DNA of 64,000 bases from assembly GCF_001875725.1 (NCBI RefSeq), contig NZ_MLCQ01000010.1, forward strand, positions 97,320-161,319, read 5' to 3'. This stretch comes from Corynebacterium sp. NML140438 (lineage in GTDB: Bacteria > Actinomycetota > Actinomycetes > Mycobacteriales > Mycobacteriaceae). This document shows, one piece after another, positions 50,340 to 59,056 of the stretch; positions within the stretch are counted from its first letter, which is position 1; each line of letters starts with the position of its first letter. The notes below the pieces were generated by a model. That model was not told the origin of the DNA. It worked only from the letters and a program-made list of their open reading frames with translations, and ran no database searches. A program made the translations under genes and the position numbers.

Positions 50340-50663
50340 CTACAGATACGACTCAACCTTCTGGACGATCTGCGCCTTCGGAAGCGCCCCCACAAACTCA
50401 TCCACCTTCTGGCCATCCTTGAAGATCAACACAGTCGGAATCGACATGACCTGGAACATCATCCCCAGCTCACGCTCCTCATCCACATTCACCTTCGCGA
50501 CCTTCACCTTGCCATCCAGCTCAGACGCAATCTCATCCAACACCGGCGACAACTTCCGGCACGGAGCACACCACTCAGCCCAAAAATCCACCAACACCGG
50601 CGTCGAAGCCTCAACGACCTCAGCCTTAAACGTATTCTTCGTCACATCAACAGGTGCACTCAT
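50340..50663 (-). CDS. trxA: Thioredoxin
   Basis: A 107-residue thioredoxin with active site WCAPC (about 32-36) in place of the common WCGPC, in FWAEWCAPCRKLSPVLDEIA; the cis-Pro loop is SIPTVLIFKDG. It lies 30 bp after trxB and 51 bp before cwlM, with an AAGGAGG-type site before the ATG, so it is cotranscribed with the reductase. Confidence 0.95.
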   Translation of the reverse strand: MSAPVDVTKNTFKAEVVEASTPVLVDFWAEWCAPCRKLSPVLDEIASELDGKVKVAKVNVDEERELGMMFQVMSIPTVLIFKDGQKVDEFVGALPKAQIVQKVESYL

Positions 50664-50693
50664 TGTTCCTCCTTGAATACAGTTCTCTCTATT

Positions 50694-51632
50694 CTAAAGC
50701 GCCGCAAGGAAATGCTGCGCATCCAACGCCGCCCGGCACCCCGAACCAGCCGCCGTAATCGCCTGACGATAGTGGTTATCCACCAAATCGCCACACGCAA
50801 ACACGCCCGGCACGCTCGTGCGAGTCGAAGGGGCGTCGACAAGGACGTAACCACCTTCATCCGTGGCCACCTGGCCCTCCAGGAACGCCGAACGCGGATC
50901 GTGCCCAATCGCCACGAACAACGCCGTCGCATCCAGCACCGACTCCTCGCCCGACTGCACATTCCGCACCTTCAGGCCCCCGACCTTGCCATCCTTCTCG
51001 ACGACCTCTTCGACCACCGAATGCGTAATAAACTCAATCTTCTCATTCGCCCGAGCGCGCTCCAACATAATCTGCGACGCGCGGAAATTCTCCGAACGGT
51101 GAATAATCGACACCTTCGACCCAAACTTGGTCAAAAACGTCGCCTCCTCCATCGCCGAATCCCCACCGCCCACAACAGCAATGTGCTGATCCTTAAAGAA
51201 GAACCCGTCACAGGTTGCACACGTGGACACACCGCGACCCGTCAGCTCAGCCTCACCCGGAATACCCAGGTGGCGCGGCGCCGCACCCGTGGCCAGAATC
51301 ACCGAGCGGGCCTGATAGACGTCATCCCCCACGAACACCTTCTTCACGTCACCAGAGAGATCAACCTTGTCCACCAGCTCCGACTCCAGACGCGCGCCGA
51401 ACTTCTCCGCCTGATCGCGCATCTGCATCATCAAATCGGGGCCCATCACCCCATCCTTGAAGCCCGGGAAGTTCTCCACCTCAGTGGTGTTCATCAGCTC
51501 GCCGCCGTACTCGTACCCCTCAAACACCAGCGGGTTCAGCTCCGCGCGCGCCGCGTACAGTGCTGCCGTGTACCCCGCCGGGCCCGAGCCGACGACAATA
51601 ACGTCATGAATTTGTTCTGCTTCGTTGGCCAT
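50694..51632 (-). CDS. trxB: Thioredoxin-disulfide reductase
   Basis: A 312-residue FAD/NADPH flavoenzyme that reduces thioredoxin. FAD motif [18 protein letters not shown] (about 14-31), redox-active CATCDG (about 137-142), NADPH motif [12 protein letters not shown], and C-terminal [14 protein letters not shown] are all present. A promoter of the ECF type lies 35 bp upstream, and sigM is the neighbouring gene, so disulfide stress control by SigM is likely. Confidence 0.96.
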   Translation of the reverse strand: MANEAEQIHDVIVVGSGPAGYTAALYAARAELNPLVFEGYEYGGELMNTTEVENFPGFKDGVMGPDLMMQMRDQAEKFGARLESELVDKVDLSGDVKKVFVGDDVYQARSVILATGAAPRHLGIPGEAELTGRGVSTCATCDGFFFKDQHIAVVGGGDSAMEEATFLTKFGSKVSIIHRSENFRASQIMLERARANEKIEFITHSVVEEVVEKDGKVGGLKVRNVQSGEESVLDATALFVAIGHDPRSAFLEGQVATDEGGYVLVDAPSTRTSVPGVFACGDLVDNHYRQAITAAGSGCRAALDAQHFLAAL

Positions 51633-51666
51633 GGAAACTCCTCGTAGATTTGCTCTGTCTGGTGTG

Positions 51667-51694
51667 TAAACGTCGCCAGTCTACTGTTTGTTCC
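51667..51694 (-). promoter_or_regulatory. ECF sigma promoter (SigM-type) of trxB
   Basis: On the minus strand GGAACA and CGTTTA are spaced by 16 bp, an excellent match to the ECF pattern GGAAC-N16/17-CGTT known for SigM-dependent promoters in Corynebacterium. It lies 35 bp before the trxB start. Confidence 0.75.
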
Positions 51695-51714
51695 AGCCGT
51701 GTGCGGGACGCACG

Positions 51715-51804
51715 AGTGACAAAAGACGCACCCCTTGTTGCCTAGCCCTTTTCTGACCTGCTGGTTTGCAAGGCGTCGATTTCGGAGTTGCGTCCTTTGT
51801 CACT
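51715..51804. repeat. Solo F1 inverted-repeat unit (copy 4)
   Basis: Starts AGTGACAAAAGACGCA (51715-51730) and ends TGCGTCCTTTGTCACT (51789-51804). The interior CTAGCCCTTTTCTGACC is the reverse complement of GGCAGGAAAAGGGCTAG in copy 3, with one mismatch. There is no F2 unit beside it. It lies between the sigM stop and the trxB promoter. Confidence 0.75.
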
Positions 51805-51822
51805 CGCGCGGCTGGCGAGGGG

Positions 51823-52374
51823 CTAGCAGACCTCTTCCATGTGCTCGAGCATCATGGCCCGAGCGCGGGCCCTGCGGGACTTCATGGTGCCGGGCTGGAC
51901 GCCGCACGTGTCGGCGGCGGACTGGAGCGACATGCCCATGATGTCAATGAGGTAGACGGCTTTCCGGTGCGCCTCCGGCACGACGCGCAGGGCGTCCTTG
52001 ACGGCGATGAGGCGATCCAGGTTGGCGGTTGGGTCGTGCGCCAGGCGGGGGTCCTTGTCTTGGGGGACGACGTCGTCATCGTCGAGGGACACGGTGTACT
52101 CGGCGCGACGTCGGCGTTGGTGGTCCAGGCTGGCGTTGGCAACCAGGCGGTACAGCCAGGTGGACACCTTCGACTCGAAGCGGAAACCGTGCAGGTGGCG
52201 CGACGCCTTCAGGAGGGCGTCTTGGACGATGTCTTGGGCGTCCTGCTCGTTGCACGAGTAGCGAAGGGCGACGCCGAACATGTTGTGTTGGTGGCGTCGG
52301 ACGATGAGGTCGAAGGCGTGGATGTCGCCGGCGATGTACTCGTGGACGAGTTGGTGGTCTGTTTTTCTGCGCAT
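51823..52374 (-). CDS. sigM: ECF RNA polymerase sigma factor SigM
   Basis: A 183-residue extracytoplasmic-function sigma factor. Region 2 covers HAFDLIVRRHQHNMFGVALRY...DIVQDALLKASRHLHGFRFESKVSTWLYRLVAN; the key pieces are QDIVQDALLKA and STWLYRLVANASLDHQR. Region 4 is AVYLIDIMGMSLQSAADTCGVQPGTMKSR. I start it at the ATG 52372-52374, six bases after GGGAGGG, rather than five codons upstream. Position between murJ and trxB matches SigM. In mycobacteria an anti-sigma gene (rsmA) follows, but none is present here before trxB. Confidence 0.9.
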   Translation of the reverse strand: MRRKTDHQLVHEYIAGDIHAFDLIVRRHQHNMFGVALRYSCNEQDAQDIVQDALLKASRHLHGFRFESKVSTWLYRLVANASLDHQRRRRAEYTVSLDDDDVVPQDKDPRLAHDPTANLDRLIAVKDALRVVPEAHRKAVYLIDIMGMSLQSAADTCGVQPGTMKSRRARARAMMLEHMEEVC

Positions 52375-52390
52375 GATGCACCCTCCCATT

Positions 52391-52457
52391 GCTGATGCAT
52401 CCAGTGTGATGCATCAGCTTGCGGAGAGGAAGCGCTTTTTGTCCACCATGGTGGACA
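52391..52457. repeat. Two palindromes between murJ and sigM
   Basis: GCTGATGCAT (52391-52400) and ATGCATCAGC (52409-52418) are an exact 10-bp inverted repeat with 8-base spacer, 17 bp before the sigM start. TGTCCACCATGGTGGACA (52440-52457) is an 18-bp perfect palindrome that abuts the murJ stop codon. They may be operators or, for the second, a weak terminator; neither is followed by a T-run on the minus strand. Confidence 0.6.
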
Positions 52458-55400
52458 TCACCGGAGGTTGGTGCGGCCGATGAGGGTGATGTCGCGAAGA
52501 GTGATGTCCTGGCCGGAAACGGTGAGGATCAGGCCGGTGAGTTCCGGTGAGCCCTCCACGTCGATGCCGTTTTCGCCACTGAGGAACGTGCCCTCCTGCA
52601 GCAGTGGCAGTTCGGCGGGGCTGCCGTTCCACGAGGCACCCGTGGGCAGCCCGTAGAGGCGGAACGTGTCGCCGTTGGACGGGGTGTCGACGATCACGTG
52701 CTCCAGGGTGAACCCGGTGCGGGCGGTGGCGCCCTTGCCGGGTCGGAGTTCGACGCTCACTTCGTCCGAGCCGGTCCAGGTGGTGGAGCGGTCGGCGTCG
52801 ACAAGCTCGGGGGCGGATGCGCCCTCGATGGTCGCGCGCATCGGGGTGAGCAGCACGGGCAGACCTTTGACTTCCTCCTCGACTTCCTCCGCCCCAGACT
52901 GTACGGAGTCGACGGTGACGGGCGCGTTGGTGTCATCGCCGGAGAGGAAGCCGACGAGGTAGGCCGTGAGCGCCGCGATGACGATGACCGCGCCGACCGC
53001 GAGCGACAGCAGCACCGCCAGCGTGATCGGGCGGTAGCGGCGGGAGCCGAAGCCGCCACGCAGGTCCTTCGGCTCCTCCGGCTGCTCCTCCACCGGTTCG
53101 ACGGGGTCGATTGCTTCGGCGGGTGCGTCCTCTGCTTCGTCGCGGGTGAGTTTGCGCTCGAGTTCGCGGAAGTCGTGGGACTCGATGGCGTCGGCGTCGA
53201 CGAGGGCGCGGGTGGTGCTGGCGACGTCGGCGAGGTCATCGGAGTCGACGTTGGTGGTCAGCAGCTGCAGCGCGGAGGCGAAAGCGTCCGCGTCGTCGGC
53301 GGCGGAGGCGTCCGGCAGGACGGCCGGGAACGCGAGGCGGACGTGGCCCTCGCGGTCGATACGGAGGCGCTGGCGGTTATCCAACCCGAGCGGCACACCG
53401 GCCTCGTGCGCCGCGGCGATCGCGCCCGCCAACGGGGCAAGCGCGTTCGCCACCGCGTCCGTGTGCAACGTCTGGCCGGACTCGGCAACGGCGCGGACCG
53501 AGGAGCCCTCCACCCAGTCGGCGACCACCAGGGCGCCGGTGCGGTAGGACAGGATCTCGATGTTCTCCGGCAGCGCCGGGTGGCGCAGCATCGCGAGCTT
53601 CCGCGTGCGGCGCGACACACCGGCGGCGTCGATCGCGGCCTGGCGCGGCGTCGCCGGCGCCATCGGGGCCATGCCCGTCGTATCGACGAACGTCAACGCC
53701 ACGGAGCGGCCCGTCGAGACCTCGCGGGCCTGCCAGAACCTGGCACCCGTCGTGGAGCCGTGATCCCGGATGAGACGGAAACGGCCATCCGACACCGACG
53801 CACCCGGCACCAAACGCGGGCCGCGCACGACACCGGCCGACATCGGCGGCGGCACCGGCGACGCATTGAACGTATCGGCGGCGAGGAACTGCTGCGACAC
53901 ATCCCGCAGGTCCACCTCCCCGACTTCGATCGCCGCGTCCTCGTCCGGGCGGATGAAGCGGCCCACACCCGGGATGCGTGCCAGCGCGCGGCCCAGGTTC
54001 TGCACCTCCGGCAGACCGGAGCGCGACAGGACCAGGCCCGTCGCCACCACGAACAGCACGCCGAGGACCATCACCTCAAGCAGGAAGCCCAGCGACGGCA
54101 GGCCGATGAGGCCGCCGAGGAAGGATGGGGCGTCGATACCCGCGACATCGCGCACGAGCCAGCGGGCCAGGAACATCACCGCAATACCGACCAGCGCCGA
54201 GGCCGCCGCCCACAGCGACGTGTGCAGCACCGAACGCGCCTCGAGCGTGCCCAACTTACGACGCAACAGCAGCGCGCCGATCGCCGCGCCGGCGACGAAA
54301 CCGAAGCCGTTCGCCGCACCCAACAGCACCACCACGGACTGCGTCGAGTCCGCAACCAGTGGTGCAAGGTACGACAACACCACCTTCGTGATCGTGATGC
54401 CGGCGATGATGAACGTCGGCGTCCACGCTTCCTCCCGCGCGTAAAATACGCGCAGGTGCAACATCACCAGGGCGTACGGGATCAGGGTGAACGCGGAGAA
54501 GCTCACCGTCAGGCCAAGCGTGCGGGCCGTGCCGCCGTCGAAGTTGCCGTACGCGAACAGCGCGTGCCCGATGTCCGGGCCGAGCGCCGTCATAAAGACA
54601 ATGATCGGGATCAGGGCGATGAACGTCAGCTTCGTGCCCAGCGTCAGGTCGCGGACGACGGCGGCGTCGTCACCGTCGGCGGCGTTGCGGGACAGGCGCG
54701 GCATGATCGCCGTCAGCAAGGTGACGCCAATGATGCCGTACGGCACCTGCAGCAGCATCCAGTGCTGTTGGTAAATGATCGGGGCGGCGTCGCTCGCCAT
54801 CGACGCGATACGCGTGGTCACGATGTAGCCGACCTGACTGATGCCCACATAGGTCACGATCGCTAGGGCCATCCCACCGAACGCCTTGAGGCGGTCGTCG
54901 ATACCCCACAGCGGCCGCAGATTGATGCCGAGCTTGCGCAGCGCAGGCAGCATAATCAGGCACTGCACCGCCACACCCAACGTCGTGCCGACGCCCAGCA
55001 GCAGCACATGCGGATTCGCTATCGACGCCGGCGCCGCGGGGTTCAAGCTGCCCGGCAACATCATGTAGCCCAGCAGCACCGCAATCGACACGATGTTGTT
55101 CGCCACCGGCGCCCACGCGCCTGGCCGGAAATGCTCCTTCGTATTCAGCACCGCCATAAACAGCGAGAACATGCCGTAGAAGAAAATCTGCGGCAGCACT
55201 AGATACGCAAAGGATGTCGACTGGGCGACGTTGACCTGCCCCTCATCATCCAGGAAGAGGCGCGTCAGCAGCGGCGCGGCAGCCACCGCGATGATGGTCA
55301 CCACCGTCAGGAGCATCAGCGTCAGCGTGAACAGCTGCCGGATAAAGCGCTCCCCGCGGTCGGGGTCCTCCTTCTCCGCGCGCACCAACACCGGCACCAC

Positions 55401-55766
55401 CAGGGCCGTCAGCACCGACCCCAGCACGATCTCCGTAATGATGTTCGGCAGCGTATTCGCCGTATTAAACGCTGACGCCACCGCCGGGCCCAACGCGGCA
55501 CCAATCAGCACCGTGCGGATGAAGCCCGTGATGCGCGAAATCAGCGTCGCGATCGCCATCGACCCCGTCGCCCGCACCACAGAAGTGCTCTTCGGGGCTG
55601 GCTCCGGCACCGCCGCGGACGGGTCCGCCGTCAGCGTCGAACGGTCCGGTGCCTCGGCCTCGGCGGCGTCGATAAGCTCTGGGTTCTCTCGCGGGGTGGG
55701 CACCGGCGCAGGCGGCGCAGGGGGCACGATTCGGCTACGCGTACCAGCCCGAGGTTGCTCAACCAC
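52458..55766 (-). CDS. murJ: Lipid II flippase MurJ with C-terminal pseudokinase and exterior domain
   Basis: About 1,102 residues. A disordered Pro-rich N-terminus (to about 65) leads into the MurJ/MviN core with about 14 membrane helices (about 65-590; MAIATLISRITGFIRTVLIG at its start). Next is a kinase-like domain (about 640-870; FRLIRDHGSTTGARFWQA) that lacks recognisable HRD and DFG motifs, then one membrane helix (LAVLLSLAVGAVIVIAALTAYLVG) and a beta-rich exterior C-terminus. In mycobacteria this pseudokinase, when phosphorylated by PknB, binds FhaA. I prefer GTG at 55764-55766, six bases after GGAG, over a TTG four codons upstream without a site. It sits directly after DUF6049. Confidence 0.92.
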   Translation of the reverse strand: MVEQPRAGTRSRIVPPAPPAPVPTPRENPELIDAAEAEAPDRSTLTADPSAAVPEPAPKSTSVVRATGSMAIATLISRITGFIRTVLIGAALGPAVASAFNTANTLPNIITEIVLGSVLTALVVPVLVRAEKEDPDRGERFIRQLFTLTLMLLTVVTIIAVAAAPLLTRLFLDDEGQVNVAQSTSFAYLVLPQIFFYGMFSLFMAVLNTKEHFRPGAWAPVANNIVSIAVLLGYMMLPGSLNPAAPASIANPHVLLLGVGTTLGVAVQCLIMLPALRKLGINLRPLWGIDDRLKAFGGMALAIVTYVGISQVGYIVTTRIASMASDAAPIIYQQHWMLLQVPYGIIGVTLLTAIMPRLSRNAADGDDAAVVRDLTLGTKLTFIALIPIIVFMTALGPDIGHALFAYGNFDGGTARTLGLTVSFSAFTLIPYALVMLHLRVFYAREEAWTPTFIIAGITITKVVLSYLAPLVADSTQSVVVLLGAANGFGFVAGAAIGALLLRRKLGTLEARSVLHTSLWAAASALVGIAVMFLARWLVRDVAGIDAPSFLGGLIGLPSLGFLLEVMVLGVLFVVATGLVLSRSGLPEVQNLGRALARIPGVGRFIRPDEDAAIEVGEVDLRDVSQQFLAADTFNASPVPPPMSAGVVRGPRLVPGASVSDGRFRLIRDHGSTTGARFWQAREVSTGRSVALTFVDTTGMAPMAPATPRQAAIDAAGVSRRTRKLAMLRHPALPENIEILSYRTGALVVADWVEGSSVRAVAESGQTLHTDAVANALAPLAGAIAAAHEAGVPLGLDNRQRLRIDREGHVRLAFPAVLPDASAADDADAFASALQLLTTNVDSDDLADVASTTRALVDADAIESHDFRELERKLTRDEAEDAPAEAIDPVEPVEEQPEEPKDLRGGFGSRRYRPITLAVLLSLAVGAVIVIAALTAYLVGFLSGDDTNAPVTVDSVQSGAEEVEEEVKGLPVLLTPMRATIEGASAPELVDADRSTTWTGSDEVSVELRPGKGATARTGFTLEHVIVDTPSNGDTFRLYGLPTGASWNGSPAELPLLQEGTFLSGENGIDVEGSPELTGLILTVSGQDITLRDITLIGRTNLR

Positions 55767-55767
55767 G

Positions 55768-58233
55768 TCAGTCTCCAATCAAAGGTGGGTGTTCATTGTC
55801 CAAACGTTGCTCTGTCGATGGCGCGCGGGGCGCTGCCCGCGCCCTGCGTCGGCGGCCCACGGAATACATCAGCATCAGGGCCACCAGCACGCCAAGCCCG
55901 GCGACGAGTGCCCAGCCCTCCACGGCGGCACCCGCCGTACGCACCGAAATGCTCACCGGCTGCGAGATCGGGCTGCCGTCGGTACCCGCCAGGTACAGCT
56001 GCAGGTCAATACTGCGCTGGTCCTCCGGGTAGTCCGCCGTCATCTGCACCGTCTGCGAGCCGCGTGCCGGGATCCGCATCGTCGTCGGCACGTGCAGCGT
56101 GATCGGGCCGCTCGCCGCCTGGAACCGGATCGAGGTCTCCACGGGCAGTGGCATCCCGTTCTGCGCCACAATCAGCAGCGGACTCGACGGGGAGGTCCGC
56201 GTGTACACGTTGCCCGGCGGAATCAGCGTTATCGACGCCCGCAACGCCTGCAGCGTATCGCGGCTGCCACGCAGCCGCCCGGCTGTGGTCCGTACGGTGG
56301 CGTCGTACCGCGACAGCGACTGGCGCTCCTGCATACTTAGGGCGGCCAGCACGTCGCGGCGCAGCGGCAGCGTGAACCCGTAGCGGGTCAGCGCCACCTG
56401 AGGGTCATTCGCCAGCAGCTGCGTGAGGTCGTCCGTGAACTCGGCCTGCTGGGAGGCCGTCAGGACCTCCGCGTCCGACATCACCGTCGGGTCCGGAAAC
56501 AGCGTGCCGACGCGCGTCGCCACCGGCACGTCGTCCGGGGCGGGCGTGTTCAGGAAGTCACCAAAGCTCATCGGCGCCACCTCGCCTTCCCGGACCAGCT
56601 CCGCGACCGTTCCCAGCAGCAGCGCCGCCGAGTCCGCGTCCCAACCCGCCGGCGGGTTCACGAACACCGGCTCCTCCGGCGTCGCCTCCTGCGCCGCCAG
56701 CCGCAGCGCGGACGCCGCGTTGATCGCGCGCGCCCGCTGGGAGTCCATCTCGTAGCGGAACCGGAGCGCATCGTTCGAGTAGCCGACGGTCGCCGGCGCG
56801 GAGCCGACCGTCGCTAAGACCGAGGCAAGTGAGTCCTGGAACTGCACCGCCATCACCCCCGGCGCCACCCACGCGGCATTGCCGGGGCCCGGGTGGTCGA
56901 CGCTGCTGCGCGCCGCCAGCACCTTGACCGGGTGCGCGGGTGCCGCCGGGAACACGCCCGCGGCGTCCGGCAGCTCGTTGCGGTCGAGCGCCGCCTGCCC
57001 GTCCCCACTTGTCGACGCCTGCTCCGCCCGAGCCGCCTCCCACTCCCCCTGCAGCCCGTGCTCCGGGATGGCGGAATCGATGTGGTTGGCCCAGCCGAAG
57101 GCGGGCGCCGCGTCCGGAGTGATGTAGCCGGCTCCCGGGATGACGGCGTTGAGCGTGCCCGCCGTGCCGAGCTCCCGTTCGAGCACGAACGGTCCGCGCT
57201 CCAAGGCCTCCCGCATCAGCCACGGGTCACCGGTGCGCGCCAGGGCGTTGACGTCTACGTTCTGCCACGGCAGCGCCACCGTGCAGCCCTTCGCGGCGAC
57301 GCTGCGCAGCTGGGTCAGCCACGCCTTCGCGTCCGCGGAGCCTGTGCCCGGCTCGCCCTGGGCGGTGGTGTCCTCGGTGTTCCAGCTGTCGCGGAGCCGC
57401 TTGGGCTCCACGGCGACGGGCGGGCGCGTGGTGGTGACGCGGTAGCCTTCCGCCATCCGCGCGACCGTGTCCACTAGCGCTGGGTCGAGCCCTACGCACG
57501 TTGCGAAGCCGACGCCCGGCTCCTCCACCGCGTCCTCGTACTGGCTGAGCAGCCGCTCGAGCCGCCCGCCCGGCGCAAGTTGGTGCGCTAACGTCTCCGA
57601 CTTCAGCAGCAGCGGGGCGCGCTCCGGGGCCTCGCCGGTCTCGCCGGGCACGATGTCTATCGGCGCGGTGATCGGGTACAGCGCGGTTATCGCCGGTGCC
57701 GGGTCCTCGGACGGCTTGCCGCGGACGGAGATATGGAAGCGCTCAGTGTCCAGCGTCGTCGCGTTCTGTTTTAGTTCGAAGAGTAGTGGGTACGTCCCCG
57801 CGCCCGGCAGCTCGACGTCCAGCTCGATCTCTGTAGACTCCCCCGCGCCAAGCTCCTTATCGACGTCCACTCCGCGCCCCACCACGCCATACTGGCTCAC
57901 CGCGGCGACGGCCGCCGCCCGCTGGTCCAGCACGGAACCAGTTGCCGGCCCGCGCCTGGGGACCACGCGCAGGTTCGCCAGCGGTGCGTCCGTGTCGTTT
58001 CGGATGCGAAGTTTCACGTGAAACATTTCGCCGGCGTTCAGGGCCGGAGGGGCGTCGATAAGCGTGACGGAGGCACGAGTGCCTTCTCCCTGGCGAACCG
58101 CCGGGTTCACCCACTGCGACGCCACCGACTGATCCCCCGGCGACGTCGGTGCTGGTAGCGCGCCCGCCGTGACCGGCAGCAGGCCCAGCGCCGCCACCGC
58201 AACCGCCGCCGCTGCCATACGCACACCGCTCAT
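55768..58233 (-). CDS. DUF6049 exported membrane protein
   Basis: An 821-residue protein with a signal sequence (MAAAAVAVAALGLLPVTAGALPA), a large exterior region with an Ig-like start (FHVKLRIRNDTDAPLANLRVV, here FHVKLRIRNDTDAPL) and one C-terminal membrane helix (GWALVAGLGVLVALMLMYSV) followed by a basic tail (GRRRRARAAPRA). DUF6049 proteins occur next to murJ in actinobacteria; a role in cell-wall assembly is inferred from that. It overlaps the NUDIX gene by 4 bp and almost touches murJ. A parS-like site lies within its 5' part, encoding the FHVK residues. Confidence 0.85.
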   Translation of the reverse strand: MSGVRMAAAAVAVAALGLLPVTAGALPAPTSPGDQSVASQWVNPAVRQGEGTRASVTLIDAPPALNAGEMFHVKLRIRNDTDAPLANLRVVPRRGPATGSVLDQRAAAVAAVSQYGVVGRGVDVDKELGAGESTEIELDVELPGAGTYPLLFELKQNATTLDTERFHISVRGKPSEDPAPAITALYPITAPIDIVPGETGEAPERAPLLLKSETLAHQLAPGGRLERLLSQYEDAVEEPGVGFATCVGLDPALVDTVARMAEGYRVTTTRPPVAVEPKRLRDSWNTEDTTAQGEPGTGSADAKAWLTQLRSVAAKGCTVALPWQNVDVNALARTGDPWLMREALERGPFVLERELGTAGTLNAVIPGAGYITPDAAPAFGWANHIDSAIPEHGLQGEWEAARAEQASTSGDGQAALDRNELPDAAGVFPAAPAHPVKVLAARSSVDHPGPGNAAWVAPGVMAVQFQDSLASVLATVGSAPATVGYSNDALRFRYEMDSQRARAINAASALRLAAQEATPEEPVFVNPPAGWDADSAALLLGTVAELVREGEVAPMSFGDFLNTPAPDDVPVATRVGTLFPDPTVMSDAEVLTASQQAEFTDDLTQLLANDPQVALTRYGFTLPLRRDVLAALSMQERQSLSRYDATVRTTAGRLRGSRDTLQALRASITLIPPGNVYTRTSPSSPLLIVAQNGMPLPVETSIRFQAASGPITLHVPTTMRIPARGSQTVQMTADYPEDQRSIDLQLYLAGTDGSPISQPVSISVRTAGAAVEGWALVAGLGVLVALMLMYSVGRRRRARAAPRAPSTEQRLDNEHPPLIGD
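58010..58025. promoter_or_regulatory. parS: parS site 1 (15 of 16)
   Basis: AGTTTCACGTGAAACA differs from the parS consensus TGTTTCACGTGAAACA only at the first base. It lies inside the DUF6049 coding region, about 9 kb from parAB and 16 kb from oriC, where ParB nucleation sites are expected. Confidence 0.85.
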
Positions 58234-58982
58234 CGTGGCGTCAACCTTCCGGCCGCGGCCTCCTTGCGCGCCAGATCCGGCATCCTATTCACCGCGATCC
58301 GCGCGAGCTTGCGCTCATCCGCGTACGCCAGCCGCTCAATGAGCTGGTTCATCGGCACCCACGCGACTTCCGTGACCTCCGGGTCTTCGTCGTTAAACAC
58401 TCCATCGACGTAGCGCAACAAGTTATGGTGCACCGTCTTATGAATGCGGACGCCCTCAGAAATGAACCAATAATCAATCACGCCAAGCGTATTGAAGGCC
58501 TCACCGGTAATCCCGGTCTCCTCCCACACCTCACGCTCCGCGGTACGCCACTGGTCCTCGCCTTCCTCCACGTGACCCTTCGGCATCGACCACAGTAGAC
58601 GGCCCCGGCGATCCAGCCGCCCAATCAACGCGACGTAAATCTTGGACAGGTCCACCTTGTCATGCTGGTCCACAGCCTCAGCCATGCCCGACACCACCAG
58701 GCCGCCCGCACTCGTCTCATTGCGGGTCTCCAGCGACGAATCAACCGGCCGCTGCTGCCTCTTCCGTGCCGACGCCCCCCTGCCCCGCCGATTCGACCCA
58801 CGACGACGCTGCTGCTGCGACCCCCGCTTTTTCGCGTGCGAACCACGCCGACGGCCACGCCGCCGCTTCGGGGAGTCACCCCCCGCCTTCGAGTTAGCGC
58901 CGTCCCCGCGCCCCTTCCCGCCAGAATTCGAAGACTTCCGCTCCGACGGAGGAACCGGCTTCGGCCGAGTGTTCTCAGTCAT
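58230..58982 (-). CDS. NUDIX hydrolase with basic N-terminal extension
   Basis: A 250-residue protein. The first 85 residues are extremely basic and low in complexity (RRRGRRRGSHAKKRGSQQQR). The NUDIX domain covers about 90-235 with the complete box GHVEEGEDQWRTAEREVWEE followed by TGI. Relatives next to cca/murJ in actinobacteria are MutT-like or dinucleotide hydrolases; the substrate cannot be told. The basic tail suggests RNA or DNA binding. It is first of the NUDIX-DUF6049-murJ group and divergent from cca. Confidence 0.88.
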   Translation of the reverse strand: MTENTRPKPVPPSERKSSNSGGKGRGDGANSKAGGDSPKRRRGRRRGSHAKKRGSQQQRRRGSNRRGRGASARKRQQRPVDSSLETRNETSAGGLVVSGMAEAVDQHDKVDLSKIYVALIGRLDRRGRLLWSMPKGHVEEGEDQWRTAEREVWEETGITGEAFNTLGVIDYWFISEGVRIHKTVHHNLLRYVDGVFNDEDPEVTEVAWVPMNQLIERLAYADERKLARIAVNRMPDLARKEAAAGRLTPR

Positions 58983-59056
58983 TCAATTCATGGTATCCGC
59001 ACTGGCCACGTTTGTGGTACTTAACAGCACCAGGGAAGCAAAGTATCGTGTGAGAG

